Shown here one piece after another: positions 46,700-58,052 of a stretch of 62,000 nucleotides of DNA (within the stretch, counting starts at the first letter, position 1; the number at the start of each line of letters is the position of its first letter). Origin of the DNA: Zygnema cylindricum (taxonomy: Eukaryota; Streptophyta; Zygnematophyceae; Zygnematales; Zygnemataceae); contig JBBHKE010001676.1 in the NCBI GenBank assembly GCA_037447655.1, positions 1 through 62,000 on the forward strand, written 5' to 3'. Below the pieces are notes generated by a model. The model was given only the letters and a program-made list of their open reading frames with translations. It was not told the origin of the DNA and did no database searches. Position numbers and translations under genes: made by a program.

Positions 46700-48317
46700 A
46701 AATAATTAACAATTAAATTGACACAAGGAGCCAAGTAAACCGATCTCTTCTTTGAACAATGAATATGATGCATACAGAAAACGCAAAGTTTTTCAGGGAG
46801 AGAAGAGATAACAGGGAGGAGATTCATTAGGGCAAAGCAAAACGTGAAATAGGACTAAGGAGAAAAACTTGAACGTTTTTTCATCTACGTTTTCTCCATC
46901 TGTTGGCATCATAGCTTGTCAAAACAAGAGCCGGAGATTGTAAATAATTAAATATGCATATGAATAAGTGAACAGCAGCAATGTGACTCTAATCATCACT
47001 TCATCGTTCTGTCCCGTCTTCGCGACCGTACTGTACCTTAGTAGCCATTGACTGAACTTTGAAGTACAGTACAGCTCGTACATCAACTTTAATTCAAGTT
47101 AACGATTTCTGACCAGAAGTTGCAAACTAGTGTAGTGTTGATAACACTGATTAATAAGCGGCCAGAAATGATTCACGCTTGTATACGTAATTTAGGGTGG
47201 CTACAATCAAATCTGCTCTAACGCTCACTAAACTCTTAGACGCGATCGGTGTATCGAACTGTATTTTATTTAGCCGCACGGAAATTGTTGCATCAGAGCC
47301 AATCGCGGGCATGAGCTGAACAGGTACATCTACATTTGGCATGGAAGTAAGTCCTATTCGGGTGAAAGCCAGTAAGGATCTCTTGGTGGGCTAAATCCAT
47401 ATTTCCTCCTGTTAATCTGTGCCGTCTATTCAGTATCTCTTACACTAAAGGCCGGTACTTTTTTGTGACCAATGTCGCAGACAGAGATAATTGAACGGTT
47501 TTTGGGGAACGTTCGTTACAATAAAAACAATCGAACTATCTGTTGGTCAAACACCGACTATTTCCATTCGTTGCCGTTACAACTCGTGTAGTTATGCGAC
47601 TTTTGATGCAGCAGTAAATACGGTTCGATTAATTTTAGTCATTAATGTGCCTAAACGCCAAAATATGTTCTGTCCTGGAGTGGAATATGGCACGACATGC
47701 CAAAATATTTTTATGCTGTGGAGAAGAATATGGCGGTACATGTACTTGTAGCTGCTAGAATATTACCGTATTAAAACACGGACATTACATGCAACTATGC
47801 AAGCCAAAACTCAAGATCTGACGGTCAGGATATATCCTAAAAAGTAAGGAGGTGAATAGATGAGGCGTACAGTTGACATCTGCCGTACTATGCCCTGCAG
47901 GGCTGCAGTTGCTGTCAGTGAGGACAATTCGTACAGAAATTGGAAGAAACAATCACCGGAATTTCGTGCGATGAAGTTTGTACATGGCCACTTGTCCAGC
48001 CATAAACTTTGATGTGCGAAACATATGGAAAATCTGAAATGCGTCTGTGGTTAATTAAGAAATCCGTACAGTATAATGGGTGATGTTCCATCAAGTCAGT
48101 TCTTCAGTTGCACACATTCTTTTGGTAATGGAATTCTGCGCAATCTTGTCACACTGTCCTGGCTTTCATATTTCCAAATCTGAATAGCAGGCCTGTTGAG
48201 CTTTTGGTATCTAAGCAGCACTTGGCCTAAATTACACTGACTTATTTGAGTTATTTCTTATTCTTTCAATATTACCAAGAAAACCGCTCACAATAATAAG
48301 TTAATTGGTTTGCTACC
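46700..48317. promoter_or_regulatory. Bidirectional spacer between the secreted-protein gene and RTF1
   Basis: 1.6 kb between two divergent start codons, so both promoters must lie here or in 5' introns. I cannot place a TATA box or start site. Repeated 'cgtac' palindrome-like pieces and a MITE-like fragment near 47130-47150 are present. Minus-strand frame 47151-47342 is not supported as a gene. Confidence 0.4.
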
Positions 48318-51300
48318 ATGGCGGTAGACGACTCCTTGGAGGACGATCTGCTCCATGTTGTCGGCTATGCCGGAACTCCGAAAAAAGGCGCTCAAAAGTC
48401 AGGACGAAGTAGAGGACACGCTCCCAGCGATGATTCCAGCAGTGGCGAAGATGCTGATTATAAGTCAGAGGAGGAGGAGGAAGAAGAGGACGGTTACCGT
48501 GGCCGAAGAGGAGGTTCAAGAGGAACCAAGGGAGGAGGCTCTAAGATGCCTCTGAAGAAGCGGTTTGACACAGAGAATGATGCAGAAGAAGGAGAGGATG
48601 TGCACCATGGCAGCGATGATGGCTATGGCAGTGAGCTTTCGTTTGGAAGTGATCTGTATAAGGATGACGACGACAGGGAGCGGCTTCAGCAAATGAATGA
48701 GTTAGAACGTGAGAAGATTTTGTTCGAGCGTGGAGAACGTCGCGAGAATTATTTGCAACGTAAGCAGAGGAGGCGTGAGCTGAGAGCTAAGCAGCTTGCT
48801 GAGAGAGATGGTGGTCAGACACTTTCCTCCCGTAGAGGGGCGGCTGGTAACAAGTTTGGCACTCAGAGTCGCCAAGATGATGCTCTCGGACAGCTCAAAG
48901 CAAAAGCGGAAGCAAAAGCAGCCAAGCAGCAGCGTCAGCAAGATCTCGATAATATGGCCCGTAAACGGCGAGACAAGGAGGCAGCTTCCAGGTCCTTAAC
49001 CGCTTAACGACTCAACTTTTCTCGTTAACCCTAATTCCAGTAATGTATGTGCAGTCTCCTTAGGTTAAGGACATTTGTTTGATATGATAATATGGTCCAT
49101 ACACGACAAGACAATGAGTGAGCTTCCAGGTTCTTAAAACTTTTTTCGTTTAACCTAACTCCATTAATGTATACGCAGATGATATGGTCCGTATAAGCCG
49201 AGACAAAGAGGCAGCTACTATGTACTTCAAATGCTTTTTTTTGGCCGTAACTTCCAGTAATGTGTATGCAATGTTTTTAGGTCAAGGTGTTTATCTCGAT
49301 AATATGGTTCGGCAATGACAGTTAAGTAAGCAGCTTCCAGGTATTTTACTGTTTAACGACTTAACAGCTCTCGTTTAGCCTAACGTCAGTATACTTCCCA
49401 TCGCTATCAGAATTTAATCACTCTGATTGGAGTGAGTGTTTGACCCAATATCTCTAGCAGTGTTAATAACACAATTTAGTTAAGTGGCCCACAATGAGCC
49501 ACTTGGCAAAACATAATTCAGTGGAGTAAATAAATGAAACCTTAGCGCGCACTATCCATAACTGTATTGACGATGGGCGATGCAGTCTCATTAGGCTAAT
49601 GAAGCAACTTCAGTAATCCGGGTCCAATTCAGTGTCTCTTGCTATGGGACACCTATAAAATGTGACAAGTTATGGCAAAAACCCGCTTCACCTTTACTTG
49701 GATAGACAATGAGCGTTTATGAAGCCATCTTTGTAGAAAATCTTCTGGTGGTAATCTGCTCTTTGTTTGCGCATTTGGATTATAACCCTTTTACCTAGTC
49801 TTTTCCCTCCTCCAATGACAACAGGCACATGGGCAGTGTTGTTCATCAGTGTCCCTCAGCCTATACCGATATGTAGGGTTTTGGGTCCTACCGATAATCG
49901 ATATATTGGTATATACTTTATCAGCTTCACAATATATGATATAGCGAAAACAAGCATAAGGAGCGACCTTTCATACGGGTTGTCCCGAGGAATGGTCCGC
50001 ATCGCTTGCATATTTGTATTTTTGCATTTTTGCAGGTTGCGGTACTTTTCTAACGATTGTGCTTGATGAATGTCCTGTGCTGTCACGTGCGAGGTGTGAC
50101 ATTTTAGGTTGTCTGTAATGAGTGTGCTTGGCGAGATTGTCCATATATCAGAATGATGTCGCACAGTCACATCTTTAGAATCCCATAGCTACAAATTTGT
50201 AGCAAGATAGTACGCTATGCACATGTGCTTAATACTATACTACGATTACTGTTATTATATTTTGGTGGTAAGTAAAATATCGTTTGGTGGTAAATTATCG
50301 CCGATAAAAATTTAGCAGTCAAAAACCAATAATATTGGTTAATTGACGGACCAGTAAATTACATATCAGTTATCAGACATATTGATTTGTCCGCCCACTG
50401 ATTCTCAACACTACATATTGGTATATAGAAATGATCTTCCAGTGCTTCTCCAAGGGACCAACTCAAAAAACGATAGACGAAAATTCTGAGAAAATGCAGG
50501 TAGAAATGAGATGCTTTCGTTTTGCTTTGATTCCGAACTGAAATCGAACCGAGAAAAGTTGTGATGGCCAAAAAGATCCCCGGATTTGGTCAGCAATGCA
50601 GGTACCTTGTGCTGATCAGAAAAGAAAGTGAAAACAAAGAAGGAAAAGGAAAGACATTTGCCAAGCTGGTCCATTTGGAGTTTCCTTCACTTGATTTGGG
50701 TGCCAGGAACCTCATTGACAATTTATATGGTACTGAATTTTCACACTCTAGATAAGCATGACCAGGAAAAACGGTTGTTTTTTTTTAAATAGGCATTGTT
50801 GTAAGTTCCACGCGTAGTGAAACCAAAATAATTAGCGGCAGAAAAAAGCTACAAAATTTCAGCGGGAGTACAAACTCCTGGAAAATGTTTTATGGAGCGT
50901 GCTGTACTATAAAGGCCGGTTTCAAATGTACCAAACTTTATATTTCAAAATGTAGAATTGTCGACCAAACTTGATACAATTTTACAGATAGAAAAGTAAT
51001 TTTGAACCGGGCAATACGGTACAGTTGCGTGGCATTTCAGTAGTGGATCTGCATGAATGACAAAGTTCTATGAAACCTGGGCTTCTCTTTCTTGCTCGGA
51101 AGCTTATTACCAAGTACGACGCAAATTACTAGCAGGCACACTGAGGCACACCATGCCTTAATTGCATTTAGACATTCAGTGTCACTAACACTAATTTGGG
51201 GTTGGATTGTGTGGCTCATTTTGGGCCACTCCGCATTAAAGTTGCCAACTGTAATAGTGATGAAAGTGTATTATTACTGCTAATAGCACTAATTTGGTCA

Positions 51301-54300
51301 CGACTTATTTTGACAAAAATCACCAGATAGTGTTAGTAACACTATTTGAGGGAGTGGACTACAAGTCGCCACGTTTCCCTACACTGAATTAGTAACGTAC
51401 ATTCTAATTTCGCATTTACATTTATAACTCCTTCGCAGTAATATGTACTCTTCTTGCACCATGCATAATCTGAAAAGCCCCACGTTTGGTTTCTGCAGAG
51501 GCAGGCGAGAGGACTCCCCACGTCCACAGAACAGCAGCTCCTCTGCATCAGAGAGCGATTATGAGGGGCGAAGCGAGGATGAGGATGGTCATGGAGACCG
51601 ATCAGATGATGATCAACGTCGGAAAGCGGACACTGATGCTGACATTGACGACTTGCAAACAATTCTCCTTAAACGGTCAAAACTGGCTAAATGGTGAGTG
51701 GCTGGACATGGTACACAATTTATCGCTATTAGAGTTTATCTTTTTTTGGGGCTTTAAACTCATTGTTGTCCGTGCATACTTGTTTGAATATCAAGCTCAC
51801 GGTTGCGATGGGAAGGCAAATTTCTTACCTTCTGATTGGTAGTCTCCAAATGAAAATCAAACACGTATGCACAGAGAAAAGCTGAATAAGTGGCGGAAGA
51901 AGTAACGCTTATAGCAGTACACTGTGTAGAGTTGTCTGACAGCCTTCCAATTCTCATGCCGGTTTCTGTAAGGGCTTGTGAGATGGTCCTTCTTTGTCTT
52001 ATGAAGGAGAGATCAAGATCTTTTTTTTTGTTTATTGAGTAGCGGATTTTGTTTGAACAACATAGTTGTTTGATTGGCTGGCATTCGTGCAGCTGCAAAA
52101 GTTCCGATTTTTGTATTTTTGTAAGGTGAAATTTCCGGATGGTTTGGAGTGTTGGTGAATTCTCATTAGTTACAACTTGATTCAGAGTTAAAATCTGGAC
52201 ATAGTTAATTCGATGGATATTGAAGGAAAGGATGTATGTTTGATGGAGGAGGATGCAGGTGTTGGGAGCCTTTTTTTGAGGATGTTGTGGTAGGGTGCTT
52301 GGTTCGAATTGGTATTGGTGCAAATAGTGAAAATCAGCCAGTGTACCGTATATGTGAAGTGGTGGCAGTGGACAGCAAGAATACGACTAAGCAGGTGTGC
52401 TTTGGTCCTCCACTCTATATCCTCCGGAAACTTTTATTTGTGTGTCCTCCACTGACCATCCTATAGAGACTGAATTTTTGGTGTTTGTTCTCCACTCGAC
52501 ATCCTATAGAGACTGATTTTTTGGAAGCAAATTTGGTAGCTTTTGTGCATTGATATGGCACATTGATGTGTCTCGACAAATAATGGAAGAACAAATTTGG
52601 TGGGAAGTTTAAGAGAGATTCTGCATGTGTTTGCGAATTGAAGCTTTGTTAGTATGGAAGACCTTAGTGGTGCATTTGAGGTTTAAACTTCTCACTGTGA
52701 ACACCTTCACTTGAAGGGCCATCCATCTCGTAGCATGAATTGTTTGGACTTGAGAAGGTTTCATTTGTGGGGAGTTGTTGGTGAAATCGATCATGACATG
52801 GGGCATTTTCTCATCGAATTTTCTGTAAATTTTAGACTGAATCTTATACTGATCAATCTGCTATTCTCCTAGTGAGAATATACTCCCTGTCTAAGTTCCT
52901 TTGCATTAGACCGCGAATTGCTATTAGCGTTAAGAAAGAACCAGTATGAGGACTGTTTTAGTGTTATAATTGCTTTTCTGGTGCGAACGACGTGGACTAT
53001 TTTGAACCGCTAAAAAATTAGCGCTAAGAAATAAATAATTAGTAGCAATAACAGTATTTTGCGGGGTCGGGACAAAATTATCTTTATGAACATGAAATGC
53101 AATTTACAGTGTGTAAGATACCTGATGTTTTTGCAGTGGGAAAACTGACAGCAGCATTCATTTGAGGGTCACAAGTGACTAAGTTCCTTTGTACTACAGA
53201 TAAGTGAATTTTTGGTGGTGGGAAACTGGATGACAGTATTCGTTTGAGGGGCGAACTACTCACAAGTATTTGGACTGCAAGTGGGGAGAGCATCGCGCCC
53301 GTTGGGAAATGATGCGGACCTCCAATAAGGAGCCACTTCGGACCGAGTTTGAGGAATGGTTGCGTGAACTCGACCGCAGCAACTGCAAAAGGTGGAAACT
53401 TTCTTTTTAGAGGTTTTCAGGCTGTTTTGGGTTTTTTTTAGAACCGTTTACCGACAACAGCAGTTGGAGAATATGCAGATGGCTAGCCTGTCTTTTTGCC
53501 TTGGGTCTCGTTGGTTTTGAGGCAGGTATGGCTTTTAAAGAGTCAGGAATATTAATAGCACGGTTGGCGGTTCGCAAGAGGACCACGAAAGGGAATACTT
53601 GTTGTTCAGTCGAAATGAGGGTTAGGAAGATGAGTAGGTACTGCGGTTCAGCAAGCGAACTACGAACCAGATTGGGATACAAGTTCTTGAGCGAGTGAAA
53701 TTTGTCCTCTCCGTATTCCAGGGAATGCGAGAGCCAGATTCGGACTGTCCCTCCGGACTTCGAGAGCCGGTAGATAAAGGACATTGTTGTACTCTATACG
53801 TTAGTTGCATATCCAGGACTGCACGCTACAAATAATGTTCGATTCAAGAATTGCTTTAAGTGAAGCGAACGGATATGCATACAATGTTCGTGGTTTTTAA
53901 ATACTGCACTGCGAATGTTATTAGAGTAAATAAATAATCAATGTGCGGTGTATATTAGTGTTATAAATTCTAATTCGGTTCCAAACGGCACGGCTTTTTC
54001 TGAATTGTTTAAAGAATTATGAAAATCGCAATTTGTATTATTAACGCTATTTTGTGATAGGTGGGCAAAAAAGGTCGGCACTGAATTATTGTTTTCAACG
54101 TTAATAGTCGTTCACGGTGTACCCTTGTGATATACTCCTCTCTTTGTAGAAGTGGTATGGGAGCACCTCGACAGGATCCCGTTATGTCCAAGGTTTTGGC
54201 CGAAAACCGTATGCCGACTAAAGAGTGTGGGGCATGGGTTTACGGTGGAGAGCCTCAAATACCTCGGTGTCTACTCCTGCCAATATGAAAAGAATTGCAG

Positions 54301-55982
54301 TTAAAATGAACCGCTCGTAAATAGAACCATATGGGGACTGGAGAGTGAGGTGCATGGGTTGACAGGGAGCATATGCATGCAGGTTAACTAAAGCAGAAGT
54401 GGCAGAAAAGAGGGAGAGTCTTCAGCGCTCGAATACCTTTGTGTATACTCCTGCCGATGTGAAAAGAATTGTTGAGGAGAAAAGGATGGCGGCTTCACGG
54501 CCTCGAAATACTGCGTTGGAGAAGGACCGAATCGCAAAGGAGATCCAGATTGCGAGAGAGAGAGGCGATAAAGCAACAGTCGAGAAGTTAATGCTCGAGG
54601 TGAGACGGGGCTATTATGTTAGTGAAATATGTGCTATCGTGTGTACTATCCAGCGGGGTTATTTTATTAGTGAAGTATGTACTATCATGTTGTACTATGA
54701 GGTTGTGCTGTCAGATGCAACGGCAGGCTACTTCCATGTGTGTGTTTTTTTTAGTCCGTAATTTTCGCATTAGCAACCTCTTTGGATGAGAGAGAGGATG
54801 GAGGTGAAACGATATTAGCTTTAGCCCTGGGGAAGAAAAGGAGAGGAGAAGGAGAGCGAAGCGCGGGGACCTGTAATGGAAATCTGGAAGACAAGGAACG
54901 TACTTTCAAATGTGCGAAAACGATTGGAATGCTATATGCGGTTTCCCCGTACTATACGTGTATTGTATGGTTTTTCCCGAGTATGATACGCGTACAGTAT
55001 GGGGAAACTGAATGTAGCGTTCCCAATTGTTTTCACATATTTGAACTACACCCTGAATGGCCGTTGTCGTATTAATAACACCAATTCTGTTCCAGTTTTT
55101 TTTCTTCTGAACACAAAAATAGCGTTTTTCATTCCAATTGTTTTTTTCTTAATGCCAAACCTTTTCACAGTCGCCCACGTCATTTGGACTGGAAACAGAA
55201 TGCATTAACGCTAAAAGAGTCCTTATTCTGACTTTATCTCAAAGCTAAAAAGAAAATCAGTATTCGTTTTTGCACATTGAACTACTGTACTGTGGCCGTA
55301 GTGAAATGCTTGTGCTTTGGGTTTTCTGTTCAAACGGGTTTGACCGATTTCAAATGGTTTTTTTGGTCAAATGGGTTTGTTGGGTCAAATACAGGTAATG
55401 GATATGGAGGCGTGGGGTAGAAAGCAAGAGTCAAAGAGGAGTGGGAGAGACGCTCTTTTAGCAAGTATGAACAAAAGGAACAAAGCCGAAAACTTCCGTA
55501 TTGCGTCAGAAACTGTGGCTCAACAGTCGACCAAATTGGGAGATGCGGGACACGACCCGTTTTCGAGACGTTGGACACGTTCTCAAAACTATTATAGGAC
55601 TCCACATGCGGACAAAAGTACGGGGGAAGAAGCTCTTGCGGCCAAGGCAGATAAAGAGGCGGCTTTAGAAAAAGCCAAAAAAGAAGGACAGGCGCCGGAA
55701 GTAGTTGCCCAATTGGCCAATGATGTCGCGACAATTGGAAACCAATTGATTAATGCGGAGGCTCCGGTGGACAATACCACCAATCAAATGGCAAAGCATA
55801 TGTTTCAAATGGCGTTTTCGTTGGAGCCGTTGCAACAATGGGGCCCATATCAGGAAGCGTATATGGCTCGTAAGAGGGCCCAAGAGGCGACATGTGGAGC
55901 CCAAACCGGAGTCACTGTTGTCCGTCGACAGGGCACGACTCTCACAGTTAACGACTATAAGCGGAGACGAGGTTTGTTGTAA
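48318..55982 (+). CDS. VIP5: RTF1/VIP5 subunit of the Paf1 complex, seven exons, about 670 residues
   Basis: Exons 48318-48991, 51499-51693, 52259-52394, 53237-53391, 54150-54208, 54394-54599 and 55395-55982 join in phase to a TAA. The N-terminus is acidic, with the conserved [10 protein letters not shown] and [29 protein letters not shown] segment (HMD region). The Plus3 domain spans exons 2-4 ([49 protein letters not shown]). The C-terminus has [41 protein letters not shown] and ends [13 protein letters not shown], as in plant VIP5. Rtf1 tethers Paf1C to Spt5 and promotes H2B ubiquitination during elongation (family knowledge). The exon 5/6 junction is the least certain: the donor GTATGC (54209) is chosen because the nearer GT at 54193 breaks frame. 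Exon 1 uses a weak donor (GTCCTT). Confidence 0.92.
48948..49395 (+). repeat. Four tandem copies of the RTF1 exon 1 end and its donor
   Basis: Units start at 48948 (real), 49086, 49178 and 49298. Each has 'gataatatgg.cc', a 'gagacaa.gaggcagct'-like stretch, and three of four keep 'cttccaggt', followed by intron sequence with 'taatgtat.tgca'. The reading frame is broken in the copies. Confidence 0.9.
49393..49582. mobile_element. MITE relic, CCCATCGC-type ends
   Basis: 'cttcccatcgctatcagaat' on the left, 'gacgatgggcgatgcag' on the right, interior 'ggcccacaatgagccactt' shared with 39461-39480 and 25440-25455. It lies within RTF1 intron 1. Confidence 0.65.
49800..51480. other. RTF1 intron 1, distal part, with repeat relics
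   Basis: 49850-50420 carries 'taccgata' and 'tattggta' motifs at both ends, suggesting a diverged inverted-repeat element of about 0.6 kb. 51170-51420 looks like a MITE relic ('gtgtcactaacactaatttgg', 'ggctcattttgggccactcc'). No other exon detected. Confidence 0.45.
51714..51926. mobile_element. MITE in RTF1 intron 2
   Basis: After TA: 'cacaatttatcgctattagag'. Right end 'gcttatagcagtacactgtg' then TA. It starts 20 bases after the exon 2 donor and has the internal 'gtccgtgcatac'/'gtatgcacagagaaaagc' inverted pair. Confidence 0.65.
52394..52530 (+). repeat. Three tandem units starting at the RTF1 exon 3 donor
   Basis: 'gtgtgctttggtcctccactc.atatcct' at the donor repeats as 'tgtgtcctccactgaccatcct' and 'tgtttgttctccactcgacatcct', the last two sharing 'atagagactga.tttttgg'. 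Period about 45 bases. Confidence 0.8.
52540..52900. other. RTF1 intron 3 without recognised feature
   Basis: Ordinary AT-rich intron sequence; a minus-strand frame at 52609-52806 has no support. Confidence 0.45.
52910..53069. mobile_element. MITE relic in RTF1 intron 3
   Basis: 'accgcgaattgctattagcg' on the left, 'cagtattttgcggggt' on the right, interior 'gcgaacgacgtgg..tattttgaaccg' typical of the family. Confidence 0.6.
53133..53263 (+). repeat. Decayed copy of the RTF1 exon 4 acceptor and exon start
   Basis: 'gtgggaaaactgacagcagcattcatttgaggg' at 53136-53170 (matched here in two pieces) mirrors the real 'gtgggaaactggatgacag' plus 'tattcgtttgagggg' at 53218-53253, offset about 82 bases, AG retained. 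Confidence 0.8.
53907..54119. mobile_element. MITE in RTF1 intron 4
   Basis: 'cactgcgaatgttattagag' left; 'gttaatagtcgttcacggtg' then TA right. It ends 28 bases before the acceptor of the short exon at 54150. Confidence 0.75.
54195..54480 (+). repeat. Tandem duplication of the RTF1 exon 6 start and upstream intron
   Basis: 'agcctcaaatacctcggtgt' and 'ctactcctgccaatatgaaaagaattg' (54252-54297; the second in pieces under 20 bases shared) mirror the true exon 'tcttcagcgctcgaatacc' and 'tactcctgccgatgtgaaaa' at 54419-54472. Intron sequence 'accgtatgccgact'/'accatatggggact' is also duplicated. Confidence 0.8.
54599..54715 (+). repeat. Two ~50-base tandem units right after the RTF1 exon 6 donor
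   Basis: 'ggggctattatgttagtga' plus 'aatatgtgctatcgtgtgta' repeats as 'ggggttattttattagtga' plus 'agtatgtactatcatgttgta'. Confidence 0.85.
54720..55394. other. RTF1 intron 6
   Basis: Contains a MITE-like relic (about 55065-55240, 'attaataacaccaattctg ... cccacgtcatttggac'). Three 'aaatgggtttg'-like units lie just before the acceptor at 55392-55394. Confidence 0.5.
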
Positions 55983-56062
55983 AACCGCAGGTTTGAGAGT
56001 GGCGAGGAGGCACTACTCACACAAGTTAATGCCTAAAATGGAGACGAGGTTTGTTGTAAAGT
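55962..56062 (+). repeat. Duplicate of the RTF1 stop-codon region
   Basis: 'ggagacgaggtttgttgta' at 55963 (coding end and TAA) recurs at 56040, 77 bases downstream, as a near-perfect copy in the 3' UTR. Confidence 0.9.
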
Positions 56063-56069
56063 CGTAGTT

Positions 56070-57820
56070 GTGGGAGACAATTGCCGTTGTTACGACTGCT
56101 CTGAAATTGTACAGGAGACTGGCTCGTGATTTTGTGCGGGTTTTTTCAATTTCGTTTCTGCTTTTCCTTTCCTTTTCCATGTACTCCTATAGTTTACTGT
56201 TGCGCTGTTTTAATTAAGCTTATTTTTTCTTTATTCTACAGTAGCAAGAAACGCTAAGTGACGAACTTAATGCCGGCATTCGCATGTTGTTTTTGCGACG
56301 TATAGTACGAGTCAATCACATATAATGTTTCCAATTATTTGGGTAACTGTGGCTGATGGCAATTGTTTCCACATTGTGGACTAAAACCAGAATCTGTACT
56401 CATTAAAAAACACAAGGTATCCAGTTTAGGTATCAACCTCGAAGATAATTTTGGGCAGTTACATCTAATACCATGATCGAGCAAAAATGTAAAACGTTGT
56501 CTCCCGAGGTGCACACGAAACTTTCATATCAAATATTGAGAAATTGTGCTTGATGTACAGAAGTACATAACCATGATTTTAGATGATTGAGAGAAATATC
56601 ACTGAATAACTGGAAAAAGAAAAAGAAAGAAAAAATCAGATACATGCCAATTAGGAAGGAAGCTGAAACAAAAAAAGAAAAAATGTGAGCAGAATTGAAA
56701 CCAATGTGGCTATAGAACTTATTAAAGCCGAAATAAAAAACTGTCAGAATCAGCTTAAAAAGTTTTATTGGATAGAAATGCCCCTTTTTGAGTAAAACAA
56801 CATACTAAAAATATAACAGATAAAAATTAGCCTTTCAACGTATCAGATATTGGCACAGTACAGAAGTTCTCGTCAATAGGACTGGAACATCGAATAGTTT
56901 TGTTCTGGCATTGGCACTTGATATTTGCGTTTGATTCACCACACACAAAGAATGAGTTTAAAGAAATCAAAGAAGCGAAAGTATGATTTTGAGCGCCCAT
57001 GTTTTGCAATCAAAAATAGTATAACAAACGCAGTGTCTGGTCAACAGAAGGGTAACTGATGGTAATTTGCCGTCACTTTAAAAAATGAAGTATTACATCT
57101 GTTGAAACATAAATTGATGCATTGATTCACTAATGGGGCGTGCCTATTATTTCTAAGCAGTTGTTGCAATACCTCAATCCACATTCACATTCCCATTCAT
57201 TCATATTTACAGTTTCTATTCACATTCACATTCCCATTCATTCTATTTACAGTTTCTTTATACATTCGCATACATTCATATTCACACATACACATTAGAT
57301 TCACATTTACATTCACATCCATTCATGTTCGCACTCGCAGTCAAAAAATTCACTCTCACATTCGTATTCTCGCTCACATTTACATTTATCACCAGCAATG
57401 TCAAAGCCCTACATTTCCATCAAAGTATAGAAGGTGTCGCATGGATTCATAATATTGGAGGATCTTCACGCAAATACATTTCCTACAAAGCTGACTTGCG
57501 AAAATATAAGCCTGCGCCTAAAACAGATTTCAACTCCTTAAAGACCTCTCGTCTTCCCACCGTCACCAACGAGTTTTTTTATACTAGTCCTCACATGCTC
57601 GTAATACTCTCCTCCATCTGCCCGCCACAAGCCCAATCCACCAGATTTGGTTTTGAAATCAGGAAATCATCACTTTTCAACCGACATAAAGAGAGAGAGA
57701 GAAAGAGAGAGATCAATCCAAAAACCTCCCACCTACAAACACACTATTGATGCCTCCCATTCCCAATATGACCACCATGTAATACACTCATAACGACTCT
57801 CTCTTCTCTGCCATTTTCAG
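56070..57820. other. Intergenic tail-to-tail spacer between RTF1 and FN3K
   Basis: AT-rich sequence with a (cattca)n microsatellite at 57180-57330. The plus-strand frame at 57325-57750 begins inside that microsatellite and has no support. The last exon of the FN3K gene must lie here but I could not place it. Confidence 0.45.
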
Positions 57821-57883
57821 AACAAGACAAGCTTCACAAAAAAGGGCGATTCAGCGGAGATGCAAAGAACGACAAATCGACAA

Positions 57884-58018
57884 AAACCTGATAAGACGGA
57901 AAAGAGTGATAAGGCGGAAAAGAGTGATAAGACAGAAAAGAGTGATAAGACGGAAAAGAGTGAGAAGACGGAAAAAGAGTGACATGACGGAAAAGAGTGA
58001 TAAGACGGAAAAGAGTGT
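57884..58018 (-). repeat. 18-base minisatellite after an FN3K exon donor
   Basis: About seven units of 'gataagacggaaaagagt' (plus strand), lying 30 bases downstream of the donor of the exon at 58053-58160 on the minus strand. Confidence 0.88.
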
Positions 58019-58052
58019 ATACCATACAAGACTGGCTTGGTAGGAGTCTTAC

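Noticed and set aside
57325-57750. 141-codon plus-strand frame
   Set aside because: Its start lies in the (cattca)n microsatellite and it opposes the tail of the FN3K gene; no homology.
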